From assembly GCF_963664075.1 (NCBI RefSeq), contig NZ_OY760916.1, positions 3,307,001-3,371,000 on the forward strand: 64,000 nucleotides of DNA, read 5' to 3'. The DNA comes from an uncultured Desulfobulbus sp. (lineage in GTDB: Bacteria; Desulfobacterota; Desulfobulbia; Desulfobulbales; Desulfobulbaceae). Positions 53,247 to 62,851 of this stretch are shown here, piece by piece (positions within the stretch are counted from its first letter, which is position 1; each line of letters begins with the position of its first letter). The position numbers and the translations under genes were made by a program. The notes under the pieces were generated by a model. That model was not told the origin of the DNA and ran no database searches. It worked only from the letters and a program-made list of their open reading frames with translations.

Positions 53247-54869
53247 TCAGGGGGTATCAGAGGTAGGCAACTCGAGTGGCTCGGTCTCGATGGGTAAAAC
53301 AAGGCGAAAGGTGCTGCCTTCTCCAGGCTGGCTGCTGACCTCTATGGTCCCCTCGTGCTTTTCAACGATGCTTTTCGCGATAGCCAGACCAAGACCGGTG
53401 CCTCGGTGTTTGTCCGTATAGAAGGGAGTAAAAATCTGCTCCATCTTTTCTGGCGACATACCTATTCCGGAGTCGGAGAGGCTGACAAAGACTTGCTCAC
53501 CATCCTCCATACCGCTCTCTACCATCAGGCCGCCCCCATCAGGCATGGCCTGGATAGCGTTAAAGACGATGTTAAACAGCACCTGGTAGATATGCTCACC
53601 ATCAAAATAGATCTCGGGCAAATCCGCATCAAGATCCAATTCTACCTGAACCGCTTTGGCCTGTAATTCGGGTTCCATAAAGCGAATCAATCGTTCGACC
53701 ACAGCGTTGAGCGAACCAACCTTTTTCTCCACATCACGAGGACGGGCAAAATCCAGAAACTCACGAACAATGCCATCCAGTCGAGAGGTTTCCTCTACAA
53801 TAATATTGGCCAAACGTTCGTTACCCGGGGCTACCTTACCAATACGAGTTCCCAATATCTCCGCAGTGGAACGCACGATCCCCAGAGGATTTTTAATCTC
53901 ATGGGAAACCGCTGCCACCATTTTTCCCAGGGAAGCCAACCGCTGTGCCTCGTTGAGTTGTTCCTCCAATCGTAGACGCTCAGACGCTCGCTGGGCCATA
54001 ATCCGGTTGGCCCGCATAACAATCAGGCTCAAGATGACAAAGAGCACCGCCATAATTGCCAGCGAGAGGATAATCACTCGGGCCTGGAGACGAATAATCG
54101 CCTCCAGATCTTCGGAGAGATCTTGCGCCACTTCGATCACCCCCATGATCTCCCCGGTTCGCTCACCAAGTTTGTTCTCCTGGCGAAAAGGCACATAGGT
54201 TTTCAATGTGCAAAAAACCTCCGCCGAACCGGGAATAAAGCTAAAAAGTGAACCGCCACTAATCAACACAGAATTACTCTCGCCCTTGGAGGCCTTTTGG
54301 TACTCCAGCCCTCCCATATCCCGTTTGCCCATAAGGTCTGCCATGGTGGAATAGGCTATCCGGTTTTGCCGAGGCTCGTAAATGGTGACCGAGTCAATAT
54401 TCATGCCCCGGGTGATGTTGCCCACAATTGTATCAAGCCGCTCATACTGTGCCTTTTCTGACAAGGCAATCCGCCCATAACGAACAACTGTGGGCAACAC
54501 AAACTGGAGAAAGACCTGACGATTGAGATTATCGGCAAAGAGACGTGAGTAGGCCTCGGAACGTTGCAGCAGCACACTCTTGGCATTGCTGGCTATTACC
54601 CAGGAAAGAATAAAGGAGGCTATCAGAATCAGAATCAACGAGGTAAAACTGAAATATTTGACCAGTTCAAAGGGCAAAAGTCCTTCAGAGCCTTCGCGGT
54701 TACGAAATCGAGGTTTGAACGTGCTCAAGCGAGGATGTGGCAGGTGGAAGCGAAGCCTGGGCCAATGGACTTTGGAAATAATTCGACTCCACCCCTGGGA
54801 CAATCGCTGTACAAGAGGTCCCCTTGTTGTCGTTTTTCTCCGCACCACATCGGGTTTTGGTGCTCGCAT
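53247..54869 (-). CDS. Sensor histidine kinase
   Basis: A 540-aa membrane kinase. The long basic N-terminus (RAPKPDVVRRK, more Arg/Lys to about residue 60) is followed by TM1 (about 75-97), a periplasmic sensor region (about 98-255) with a possible dCache or sCache fold, TM2 (about 262-285), and a short coiled coil. The catalytic part has His in VSHEIKNPLGIV, N box (VLFNIVFNAIQAM), DSGIGMS and FTPFYTDKHRGTGLGLAI. No receiver. The start is ATG 54869, where TAATG overlaps the stop of the radical SAM gene; a longer in-frame start at 54893 is also open. Partner regulator not seen. Confidence 0.9.
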   Translation of the reverse strand: MRAPKPDVVRRKTTTRGPLVQRLSQGWSRIISKVHWPRLRFHLPHPRLSTFKPRFRNREGSEGLLPFELVKYFSFTSLILILIASFILSWVIASNAKSVLLQRSEAYSRLFADNLNRQVFLQFVLPTVVRYGRIALSEKAQYERLDTIVGNITRGMNIDSVTIYEPRQNRIAYSTMADLMGKRDMGGLEYQKASKGESNSVLISGGSLFSFIPGSAEVFCTLKTYVPFRQENKLGERTGEIMGVIEVAQDLSEDLEAIIRLQARVIILSLAIMAVLFVILSLIVMRANRIMAQRASERLRLEEQLNEAQRLASLGKMVAAVSHEIKNPLGIVRSTAEILGTRIGKVAPGNERLANIIVEETSRLDGIVREFLDFARPRDVEKKVGSLNAVVERLIRFMEPELQAKAVQVELDLDADLPEIYFDGEHIYQVLFNIVFNAIQAMPDGGGLMVESGMEDGEQVFVSLSDSGIGMSPEKMEQIFTPFYTDKHRGTGLGLAIAKSIVEKHEGTIEVSSQPGEGSTFRLVLPIETEPLELPTSDTP

Positions 54870-56734
54870 TACTCTTCTCCACAGACGCCGCAACGGCGAC
54901 AGACTGCCGGTTCGCAGGGGCGGGTATACCGCCCGGACAGGGCGCGTTGGTATTCTTTAAAGAGATGGCCGGCACGGATACCATGATCAAGTACCTCCCA
55001 GCACATAATTTCCTCTGCATTTCGTGGACGTACCGCATACTGCCAAAGGTCAAGGTTATGCTGCCGCATGGCCTGCTTAAATCCCGCCTTCCCCAACCCG
55101 ATATCTAACAGGGCCGGGGCTATCCGTCGATCGGCCCTTGAAAAAACGGCCTGTTGCAAAGCCTGTTCGGGGTGATCAAACTTGAGCTGCAAGTTGGCCA
55201 GCTTTCCCAACGCCTGCCGCAGAAAACGAATTTTTGCCTTGAGTGCCTTCAACGCGGGCTCTACCTGTTTTTTGTTCCGCCCTTGCTCATCAATCCCTCC
55301 AAATCCGCAGTACTGAAACGGTGTCCAGGGTTTGGGAACAAAACAGTTGATTGACAGCGTGAGCTCCGAGACTCTCCCTCGCTCTTGGCCAATGGGAAGA
55401 ATACCTGCCTGGAGTTTTTTCACCAACTGCACCAACTCCTCAAGATCTTCCTGGGTTTCACTGGGCAGGCCTATCATCACATAGAGCTTCAAATGAAAGA
55501 TACCTGCGGCAACTAAACGTTTGGCCGCGGAGAGGAGGTCCTCTTCCTTCAGCCCCTTGTTGATCAGCTCACGTAAACGTTCAGAGGCACCATCAGCGGC
55601 AATGGCCACACTTTTTAAGTTTGAGGCGGCCAGTAAAGCAAGTGTCTGGTCGGAGATACGATCGGCTCTGAGCGACGAAAATGACAGCGCACAACCATTT
55701 TTCTGGAGATAGCTGCTGATTTTATCAACGGTTTCCGCACTGGCCATCTCCATTCCCAAAAGGCCAATACGATCAACAGTTTCTGGACGGTCTTCAAGAC
55801 CGGCGAGGATGGCATCCGCTGACCAGAGTCTGGGAGGACGGTAAATAAATCCTGCGGCACAGAAACGGCAACCACGGCTGCAACCGCGGCCAAGCTCTAC
55901 CATATACATCCCCAACTCAGCATCGGGGGAAAGCAGTGTTGAGTGTGCCGCCCGCTCCATCTCTGGTGCCAGAATCTTTTTCACTCGCGGGGGAAGTCCA
56001 TCCTCCACTTCAACAGTTGTGACCCGCCCCAGTTCATCATAGTGCAGCTGGTAAAACTGTGGCGCATAACAACCAGCCAAGTTGGTGGCAATTTTTTTCA
56101 GCAGCACTGTCCGCTCAGCCTGCGCATACCCCTCTAAGTAGCCCATGAGCTGGGAAAGGACCCCTTCAGCCTCACCAATAACCATGAGATCAGCAAAGGC
56201 GGCTAGAGGCTCAGGGTTCATAAAGACTCCAACCCCTCCCAAAACCACTAACGGTTCCCCTGCGCTTATGGAGGCGGTACGCGAGATACTGTAGGGGGCA
56301 ATGCCTCCTGCTGCCAGCATAGCCACCAGGCGCGGAAAATCATGTTCAAAGGAGATCGAGCCAAAGACCAGCGGAAAATCACGTAAAGGGCGAGAGGATT
56401 CCAGAGAGCGAAACTCCTCACCTGCCTCAGGGTAGACAAACCGCTCACAGACAATCCCGTCCATGCTATTGAGCATGGTATACACCAACTGGTACCCCAG
56501 GTTGGAGACTGCCACCGGATAAGTGTTAGGATAGAGCAGCGCAACAGGAAGCTGATCTTTCCATTTGGTGCGGTACGTACCTATTTCATTGGCTAAACGA
56601 TTTGACACGCGATGATAACCAGACAGATAAAAAATACTCTCGTCCGAGCTCGTTTCTCTCTGCCGGCAGCAATCGTGCCCCTCAAGGGCGTGTGTACAGT
56701 CAAAGAAAAACGTGCCTAAGCTTGCCGGACTCAT
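54869..56734 (-). CDS. B12-binding-type radical SAM protein (TIGR03960-like)
   Basis: A 621-aa protein. The N-terminal half (about 60-215) is Rossmann-like (ALLYPNTYPVAVSNLGYQL, VLGGVGVFMNPEPLA), the cobalamin-binding-type domain in this family. The radical SAM site is GRGCSRGCRFCAAG with Cys285, Cys289 and Cys292, followed by an SAM-binding barrel. The C-terminus has a further Cys pair cluster (CRRCGVC). The function is not established; the family is often near rng or division genes. It precedes the histidine kinase with a TAATG overlap. The start lacks a clear ribosome site, so the N-terminal 40 residues are uncertain. Confidence 0.85.
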   Translation of the reverse strand: MSPASLGTFFFDCTHALEGHDCCRQRETSSDESIFYLSGYHRVSNRLANEIGTYRTKWKDQLPVALLYPNTYPVAVSNLGYQLVYTMLNSMDGIVCERFVYPEAGEEFRSLESSRPLRDFPLVFGSISFEHDFPRLVAMLAAGGIAPYSISRTASISAGEPLVVLGGVGVFMNPEPLAAFADLMVIGEAEGVLSQLMGYLEGYAQAERTVLLKKIATNLAGCYAPQFYQLHYDELGRVTTVEVEDGLPPRVKKILAPEMERAAHSTLLSPDAELGMYMVELGRGCSRGCRFCAAGFIYRPPRLWSADAILAGLEDRPETVDRIGLLGMEMASAETVDKISSYLQKNGCALSFSSLRADRISDQTLALLAASNLKSVAIAADGASERLRELINKGLKEEDLLSAAKRLVAAGIFHLKLYVMIGLPSETQEDLEELVQLVKKLQAGILPIGQERGRVSELTLSINCFVPKPWTPFQYCGFGGIDEQGRNKKQVEPALKALKAKIRFLRQALGKLANLQLKFDHPEQALQQAVFSRADRRIAPALLDIGLGKAGFKQAMRQHNLDLWQYAVRPRNAEEIMCWEVLDHGIRAGHLFKEYQRALSGRYTRPCEPAVCRRCGVCGEE

Positions 56735-56855
56735 ATGGAAGCTGGCAGGAGAGTATTAAAATGGGTAAAAAATGCAGCAGGCCACAGGCTATTCTCCCCA
56801 AGGCCCGGTGATAGTAGTCAATCCACTACGGCAAGTACAGTCTTTTTCTTTTGCC

Positions 56856-56892
56856 CCAAAAAAACAGGGGAATATCAAATTTGATATCCCCC
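56856..56892 (-). terminator. Rho-independent terminator of ftsZ
   Basis: A palindrome ATATCAAATTTGATAT (56872-56887) with flanking GGGG/CCCC, followed on the minus strand by TGTTTTTTT (56858-56866 region). It closes the dcw cluster 47 nt after the ftsZ stop. Confidence 0.9.
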
Positions 56893-56938
56893 AAACACCT
56901 CATGAAGGCCTGTCGCCATGCGCAAGACAGAGCCTTGT

Positions 56939-58147
56939 TCAGTTGGCTTTTTTTCGTAGATAGGCGGGTTCGTCGTATTCGTTGAACTCGTTATCATCAA
57001 AGACCGGTTTGGGCATCTGCAATGCGCCCTTCGGTCGTGGGTTGGGACGGGCAATGCTCACAGGGCCATTATCAAGTACCATATCGTCTTCTTCAGTGGT
57101 GCGCACCTGACGAGAACGTGGAGAAAGCGGCGGAGATTGAACCGGACGGCTCCGTACCATATCGATCTCGTTAATCTCAGGCTCCTCAATGCTGGAAATA
57201 CCGGTGGCAATAACCGTCACCCGGAGCTCTTCTCCCAGCGATTCGTCAAAGAGCGCTCCAATAATGATATTGGCATCGTCATGAGCTTTCTCCTGAATCA
57301 AGGCCGAGGCCTCCATGAACTCGTTCATGGTCAGCGTTTCTTGAGCCGCAGAAATATTGATCAAAATACCGCGGGCACCGTCAATTCCCACATCCTCGAG
57401 CAACTGGTTATCAATGGCTCGTTTAGCGGCCTCGGTGGCACGATTCTCACCCGCCGCCGACCCCGTGCCCATAATGGCGGGACCAACCTGCTGCATCACG
57501 GTTTTCAGATCCGCAAAGTCCACATTGATATGGCCCGGCAGGTTAATCAGATCGGTAATACCTTTCACCGCCTGCAGAAGCACATTATCAACCATCTGCA
57601 TCATATCCACTAAGGTGGAGTTTTTGTTCATCAGACTCAGCAGACGATCATTGGGCACGGTAATGATGGTGTCAGAATACTCTTTGAGCCGTTCCCAGCC
57701 GGATTCGGCATTGCGCATACGGGTCTTGGCTTCAAAATAAAAAGGCTTAGTCACAACAGAGACCGTCAATGCCCCTGATTCTTTACTCAGTCTGGCAATG
57801 ACAGGAGCGGCACCGGTTCCGGTTCCACCGCCAAGGCCAGCGGTGATGAAAACCATATCAGCGCCCTTCAGCACAGACTGTAAATCCTCATAACTCTCTT
57901 TGGCAGCTTCGCTCCCCATTTCAGGATCAGCTCCAGCGCCCATTCCTTTGGTGATTCCCGGTCCAAGCTGCAGGCGAATATCGGCACGCGACTTTTCCAA
58001 AGCCTGCATGTCGGTATTGGCGGCGATAAACTGCACACCTGCCAGATGACTCTCCACCATGGTATTAATGGCATTGCCGCCACCCCCGCCAACGCCGATA
58101 ACCTTGATCACTGCCACGGATTCTTCTTCGGCCATTCTGAACGGCAT
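56939..58147 (-). CDS. ftsZ: Cell division protein FtsZ
   Basis: A 402-aa tubulin-like GTPase that forms the cytokinetic ring. The signature GGGTGTG is at 106-112, with VGGGGGNAINTM at the N-terminus and NVDFADLKTVM further on. A variable Pro-rich linker (about 320-385) leads to the C-terminal peptide, EPAYLRKK, which binds FtsA and other partners. ATG 58147 has GGGGAG six bases before it; upstream in-frame ATGs at 58168 and 58213 add unconserved residues. Last gene of the cluster, 180 nt after ftsA, and closed by a strong terminator. Confidence 0.97.
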   Translation of the reverse strand: MPFRMAEEESVAVIKVIGVGGGGGNAINTMVESHLAGVQFIAANTDMQALEKSRADIRLQLGPGITKGMGAGADPEMGSEAAKESYEDLQSVLKGADMVFITAGLGGGTGTGAAPVIARLSKESGALTVSVVTKPFYFEAKTRMRNAESGWERLKEYSDTIITVPNDRLLSLMNKNSTLVDMMQMVDNVLLQAVKGITDLINLPGHINVDFADLKTVMQQVGPAIMGTGSAAGENRATEAAKRAIDNQLLEDVGIDGARGILINISAAQETLTMNEFMEASALIQEKAHDDANIIIGALFDESLGEELRVTVIATGISSIEEPEINEIDMVRSRPVQSPPLSPRSRQVRTTEEDDMVLDNGPVSIARPNPRPKGALQMPKPVFDDNEFNEYDEPAYLRKKAN

Positions 58148-58327
58148 GTTATTCTCCCCAGAATTCATTTTCTGTTTAATATCCTTTATATACCATCGCC
58201 CTTGTGGGACCAAAGGGAATACTGCTTTACCTTTTATAAGGAGATGTGGTTTTTTAAGCTCTTCACGAAAACCTCATGTGCTCCGGAGGGAGCATAGCGC
58301 CCTCCCAAGCTGCCCTGTCTGCTTTAC

Positions 58328-59596
58328 TTAGACCATGCTTTTCATCCAGTTTTTAAATCGGCTGACCATTCCACCACTCTCTTTGGGGACATAACTGCGA
58401 GCCTTACTCCCATGCAGCACCAGACCGACTCCGGTGGTACAACGTGGCGAACGGATCTCTTCAACCCGGCCCGCGACACCATGGGGGTAACCAATGCGTA
58501 CTGGCAGATCGAACACCTGCTCAGCCATTTCAACAATGTTGGCGAGCATGGCGGTGCCACCGGTGATGACGATACCTGCATTGATACGGTTGCGATACCC
58601 TGAGGCGCAGATGTTTTTGTTGACCATCTGCAGGATTTCTTCCATCCGTGCCTCGAGGATCTCGACCATAATCCGCTGGGAGACTTTGCGCGGTTTACGA
58701 TCTCCCACCGTGGGCACTTCGATGATATGGTTTTCTTTGATCATCGAAGATAAAGCCCCACCATAGAGATACTTCAACTCCTCAGCCTCCTGCAGTGGGG
58801 TGCGCAGACCAACGGAGAGATCACTGGTCAAATTGTTACCGCCCAGCGCCAGTTCCCAGGTATGTTTGATGGTACCGTTACAGAAAATTGCCAGATCAGT
58901 GGTTCCGCCACCGATATCGATCAGGGCAACGCCAAGCTCCATCTCGTCCTTGTTGAGCACGGTCAGCGATGAGGCCACAGACTCAAGCACGATCTCAGAG
59001 ACATTCAGGCCAGCACGATTACAGCTGGTGACCACATTATGCAGGGCGGTGACATCGGCGGTGACGATATGCACATTGGTGACCAGACGAACACCGGTCA
59101 TCCCCAATGGGTTTTGGATGCCCACATGATCATCAACCATGTACTCCTGGGGGAGCACGTGGATTATCTGCTGGTTATCGGAGATCTTGACTGTCTGGGC
59201 AGCATGAATCACCGCCTCGATATCGCGCTCGCGGATCTCCTGGTTGTTGATGGCGATGATGCCTGGCGAATTAAAGCCCTTGATATGGTTTCCGGCTATT
59301 CCCACATAGACCGACTCGATATCGCAGCCAGCCATGTCCGAGGCGGTTTCCACGGCCTGGCGAATGGACTTAACCGTGGACTCGATATTCACGACCACAC
59401 CTTTTTTCATGCCCGATGAGGCAGCAGTGCCTACACCTATAATCTCGACATGATCGTCAAACACCTCGCCAATCAAAGCGCAGACTTTGGTGGTGCCGAT
59501 ATCCAGCCCCGCTACCAGTTCACCTGGCTCACGCGGCTCCAGCTCTTCAAACTCCTCATCCGTCAATTTGGGCTCCGGTAACCAAGACTTTATCAT
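58328..59596 (-). CDS. ftsA: Cell division protein FtsA
   Basis: A 422-aa actin-like protein that tethers FtsZ to the membrane. Phosphate-1 motif AGLDIGTTKVCALIG, the 1C domain (about 100-180), phosphate-2 ALIDIGGGTTDLA and GIVITGGTAML (adenosine) are present. The C-terminal amphipathic helix, SRFKNWMKSMV, is the membrane anchor. It has an extra acidic N-terminus (EEFEELEPREPGE) before the actin core. The start overlaps the end of ftsQ by 41 nt; no better start is available, so translation is probably coupled. Confidence 0.96.
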   Translation of the reverse strand: MIKSWLPEPKLTDEEFEELEPREPGELVAGLDIGTTKVCALIGEVFDDHVEIIGVGTAASSGMKKGVVVNIESTVKSIRQAVETASDMAGCDIESVYVGIAGNHIKGFNSPGIIAINNQEIRERDIEAVIHAAQTVKISDNQQIIHVLPQEYMVDDHVGIQNPLGMTGVRLVTNVHIVTADVTALHNVVTSCNRAGLNVSEIVLESVASSLTVLNKDEMELGVALIDIGGGTTDLAIFCNGTIKHTWELALGGNNLTSDLSVGLRTPLQEAEELKYLYGGALSSMIKENHIIEVPTVGDRKPRKVSQRIMVEILEARMEEILQMVNKNICASGYRNRINAGIVITGGTAMLANIVEMAEQVFDLPVRIGYPHGVAGRVEEIRSPRCTTGVGLVLHGSKARSYVPKESGGMVSRFKNWMKSMV

Positions 59597-60494
59597 CTAT
59601 GTAATCCATTCGAATTTCTTTAACTGCATCAACCAACTTCTTCACGTACAGCTGATCAAGCACCCGCACCAGCCGATTATATTTCCTGTAGAGCCGATCC
59701 GTTCCAAAGTACACTGGAAAGGGATGATCAACGAGATAGAGAATAATTCCCCTCTGTTCATCGAGGTGTACCTCAGAGATGGCCTGGATCGGCAAAATAG
59801 TACTGCCTCTGGCCACAATTTTTAAAAGTTGTTGGGCAAGCATCGCCTGGGAGCCCTGAACAAATCGATCAGCCCGAACATCTCTGCCGGATTGCACCCC
59901 GGTAATCACCGGATAATCCAGAGCCTCTCCTCGGTCAGCCTCTGCAAACATTATCCCAGTACGACTCATGTAATACAGATGCCGCCCCCTGCCCTCTTCC
60001 ACATTAACCAAGGCAAAAGGCTCAAACTCTTTCACCTCAATCTCAACGGTTGAAGGCCAGCGAGTATGAATTTCAACAGCTTCAATCCACGGCAGCATGG
60101 CAATCCGCTTTTTGGCGGCTCCTGCATCAAACTCCATGAGGTTGCCCCCCTGCTGGAGCCCGGCCAGGTCAAGAATCTGTCGTTCACTGACCTTGTTTTC
60201 ACCGAGAATACGAATATCAGAAAGACGAAAAACATTGGAGCCAAGCAACCATTTCATTCCCATCCACGCTACAAAAATGGTGATCAGCACAAGCACAGTG
60301 CTGACCAGGAGGTTGCTCAATATCTGTTTCCAGCGCCAACTGCGCTGAACACCAGCCAGGACCGCCTGCGGTCGTTGCATGGCCGGCTTAGAACGACGTC
60401 TAGGAAACAGCGCGGTAATTCGTTTACCGAGCGATGTTTTCCTACTGCCTTTCCGAGATCGGGAAGACGGTTGGCGGGGAGTATAAATCGCCAT
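59556..60494 (-). CDS. ftsQ: Cell division protein FtsQ
   Basis: A 312-aa bitopic protein. A strongly basic N-terminus (about 1-55, RQPSSRSRKGSRK), one membrane helix (about 60-83), then a POTRA domain (about 92-165, FRLSDIRILGENKVSERQIL) and the FtsQ beta domain. FtsQ is the periplasmic hub for FtsB and FtsL. It lies 18 nt after murB and overlaps ftsA by 41 nt. Ddl, often between murB and ftsQ, is absent. Confidence 0.93.
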   Translation of the reverse strand: MAIYTPRQPSSRSRKGSRKTSLGKRITALFPRRRSKPAMQRPQAVLAGVQRSWRWKQILSNLLVSTVLVLITIFVAWMGMKWLLGSNVFRLSDIRILGENKVSERQILDLAGLQQGGNLMEFDAGAAKKRIAMLPWIEAVEIHTRWPSTVEIEVKEFEPFALVNVEEGRGRHLYYMSRTGIMFAEADRGEALDYPVITGVQSGRDVRADRFVQGSQAMLAQQLLKIVARGSTILPIQAISEVHLDEQRGIILYLVDHPFPVYFGTDRLYRKYNRLVRVLDQLYVKKLVDAVKEIRMDYIDDKVLVTGAQIDG

Positions 60495-60512
60495 CAGTCC
60501 AACAACGTCCCT

Positions 60513-61439
60513 TTAAAAAATCCGTACTTCTGGCTCGAGCAGCACACCACACTGCTGAAAAACCGTTTTGCGCACCTTTTCCATTAACCCGATAATATCC
60601 TCAGGCTGTGCACCACCTATGTTAACGATAAAGTTGGCATGCTTTGGCGACACCATGGCTTTGCCCAGACAGACCCCCTTAAGTCCTGCCTTTTCAATCA
60701 GGCGACCGGCAAAATCTCCAGCTGGGTTCTTAAAAAATGAACCGGCAGAAGCTACGCCCTGGGGTTGCTTCTGCTTACGCTTGGCAATGATTTCGCGGCA
60801 ATGATTTCTGATAGTCTGCGATTCTCCCCGTTCAAGCCGCAACACCACGGAGCTGATCATCACGCCCGCATCGCTTGAACCGGGAATCAGGGTCGAGCGA
60901 TAAGAAAACTGTACGCGGTCATGGGGAATCTCCACCACCTCGCCCGAAGAGTGAACGCAGCGGAGAGACTCAACCAGCTCCCCGATTGCCCGCCCAAAGG
61001 CGCCGGCATTCATCTGCAGGGCACCACCAACGGAGCCGGGAATCCCAGCCATAAAACTTAACCCAGCCAGACTGTTACTGCTGCACCAACCCACAAGAGC
61101 GGCCAGACTGCAGCCGGCAGGGACACGGATCAAGATTGTTTCTCCGTCCTGGCCAACCTGCACACTATCCCGTACCTGGCCACGCTGACGAATAAACACT
61201 CCCTGATAATCACGGGTGGCCACAAGAATATTGGAGCCTCCGCCGATGACCTGCCAGGGAATTCCCTGTTTGCAGAGCCAGGGTAACAACGCTACCAACT
61301 CGTTTTCACCGCGTACCTCCACCATGGCCTCGACCCTATGACCAGAGCGAAAGGTGGAATAGGCTGCCATGTCTGCATTCCAGGTAACTTGGGAGCAAAG
61401 TTTGTGCAGTTGCTGGCGTTGTTGGTCCTGCATACTCAT
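60513..61439 (-). CDS. murB: UDP-N-acetylenolpyruvoylglucosamine reductase
   Basis: A 308-aa flavoenzyme of the cytoplasmic peptidoglycan pathway, reducing UDP-GlcNAc-enolpyruvate to UDP-MurNAc. The FAD site is [10 protein letters not shown] (about 64-73) and [19 protein letters not shown] (about 131-149). The catalytic Ser234 sits in GSFFKNP, and [12 protein letters not shown] lies near the C-terminus. This is the type II-like compact arrangement with YRST in the active site. The start overlaps the murC stop by 4 nt, so it is coupled. Confidence 0.96.
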   Translation of the reverse strand: MSMQDQQRQQLHKLCSQVTWNADMAAYSTFRSGHRVEAMVEVRGENELVALLPWLCKQGIPWQVIGGGSNILVATRDYQGVFIRQRGQVRDSVQVGQDGETILIRVPAGCSLAALVGWCSSNSLAGLSFMAGIPGSVGGALQMNAGAFGRAIGELVESLRCVHSSGEVVEIPHDRVQFSYRSTLIPGSSDAGVMISSVVLRLERGESQTIRNHCREIIAKRKQKQPQGVASAGSFFKNPAGDFAGRLIEKAGLKGVCLGKAMVSPKHANFIVNIGGAQPEDIIGLMEKVRKTVFQQCGVLLEPEVRIF

Positions 61440-62818
61440 TTTTTTGGGCTCAGCAACGCAAGAATATCTTCACCACATTTGACGATATTCCCCGCCCCCA
61501 GGGTCAGAAGCAGGTCCCCTGGCTGAAGCAGTTCCAGCAAGTTCTCGGGGTTACTGACCAGATCGGAAATGTAGGTCGTTTGCCGCTGTCCATGCTGTTT
61601 GATCGCGTCCTCAAGAGACTGGGCGCTCACGCCCTCGATGGGCTGTTCACCTGCGGGGTAGATATCGGTGAGCACCAGTACATCGGCACGACGAAACGCG
61701 GTCGTAAACTCGGCAAATAGCCCCTGGGTCCGACTGTAGCGATGGGGCTGAAAGGCAACCACCACCCGCCGGTCGGGATAGCCTTCGCGCACCGCCGCTA
61801 AGGTCGCACGAATTTCTGTGGGGTGATGACCGTAATCATCGATCACGAGGATATCGTTCACCTCACCCTTGACCTGCATTCTCCGCTGCACCCCCTCAAA
61901 CTGCTCCAGGGCTTTGGCAATCGTCGGAAAGGCAATTTCAAGTTCAAGTCCCACACAGACGGCGGCCAGTGAATTGTAGACCAGATGTTTTCCTGGACGG
62001 TTAAGGCAAATTTCACCGAGTTCTTTGCCCTGGTAGCGCACTGTAAAACAGGTACTTCCGTTGTCTGTGGCTAACTTGATAGCTTGAAGGTCAGCCTGTT
62101 CAGTCAGGCCATAGGTCATGATCCGCTTTTGAATGCGCGGCAGAATCTGGGCCACGTTGTCATCATCAATACAGACCACCGCCACCCCGTAAAAGGGCAG
62201 GCGATCAATAAAGTCTAAAAAGATATCTTTTATGTGTTCTATATCCCGGTAGTAATCAAGGTGTTCCAGATCGATATTGGTGACGACCTCGATGACCGGA
62301 GAGAGTTTAAGAAAGGAGCCATCACTCTCATCGGCCTCGGCAACAAGAAATTCACCTGCGCCCAGCTTGGCGTTACTGCCAAGCCCATGCACCTTGCCGC
62401 CAACAACAATGGTGGGATCAAGCTCTGCTTCCCCCAGGACCGCGGCCACCATGGAGGTGGTGGAGGTTTTTCCGTGACTCCCCGCCACCGCTATACCGTA
62501 ATTTTTCAGCCGCATCAGCTCGGCAAGCATCTCCGCCCGCTGAATGACGGGAATATGCGCCTCAAAGGCGGCCCGAACTTCAGGATTTTCTGTGGCGATC
62601 GCGGTGGAGGTCACGACCACATCAGCGCCTTCTACCCACTCGGCCCGGTGCCCCTGATGAATGGTTGCGCCGAACCCCTGCAACCGCTGGGTGATATCGG
62701 TTTCGCGCAGATCAGAACCGCTGACCCGGTAACCGAGATTCAAAAGGAGCTCAGCGATACCGGACATACCGATGCCGCCGATGCCAACAAAGTGAATATG
62801 TTTTGTTTTCCTATACAT
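61436..62818 (-). CDS. murC: UDP-N-acetylmuramate--L-alanine ligase
   Basis: A 460-aa Mur ligase adding L-Ala to UDP-MurNAc. The N-terminal Rossmann region is [19 protein letters not shown], the ATP P-loop GSHGKTSTT (113-121, Lys117), and the Mur motifs [17 protein letters not shown] and [10 protein letters not shown] are intact, with FQPHRYSR near the C-terminus. It follows murG by 33 nt and overlaps murB by 4 nt. Confidence 0.97.
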   Translation of the reverse strand: MYRKTKHIHFVGIGGIGMSGIAELLLNLGYRVSGSDLRETDITQRLQGFGATIHQGHRAEWVEGADVVVTSTAIATENPEVRAAFEAHIPVIQRAEMLAELMRLKNYGIAVAGSHGKTSTTSMVAAVLGEAELDPTIVVGGKVHGLGSNAKLGAGEFLVAEADESDGSFLKLSPVIEVVTNIDLEHLDYYRDIEHIKDIFLDFIDRLPFYGVAVVCIDDDNVAQILPRIQKRIMTYGLTEQADLQAIKLATDNGSTCFTVRYQGKELGEICLNRPGKHLVYNSLAAVCVGLELEIAFPTIAKALEQFEGVQRRMQVKGEVNDILVIDDYGHHPTEIRATLAAVREGYPDRRVVVAFQPHRYSRTQGLFAEFTTAFRRADVLVLTDIYPAGEQPIEGVSAQSLEDAIKQHGQRQTTYISDLVSNPENLLELLQPGDLLLTLGAGNIVKCGEDILALLSPKK

Positions 62819-62851
62819 GAAGGTGCCTGCTGTCGAATTTATCAGTCTATC

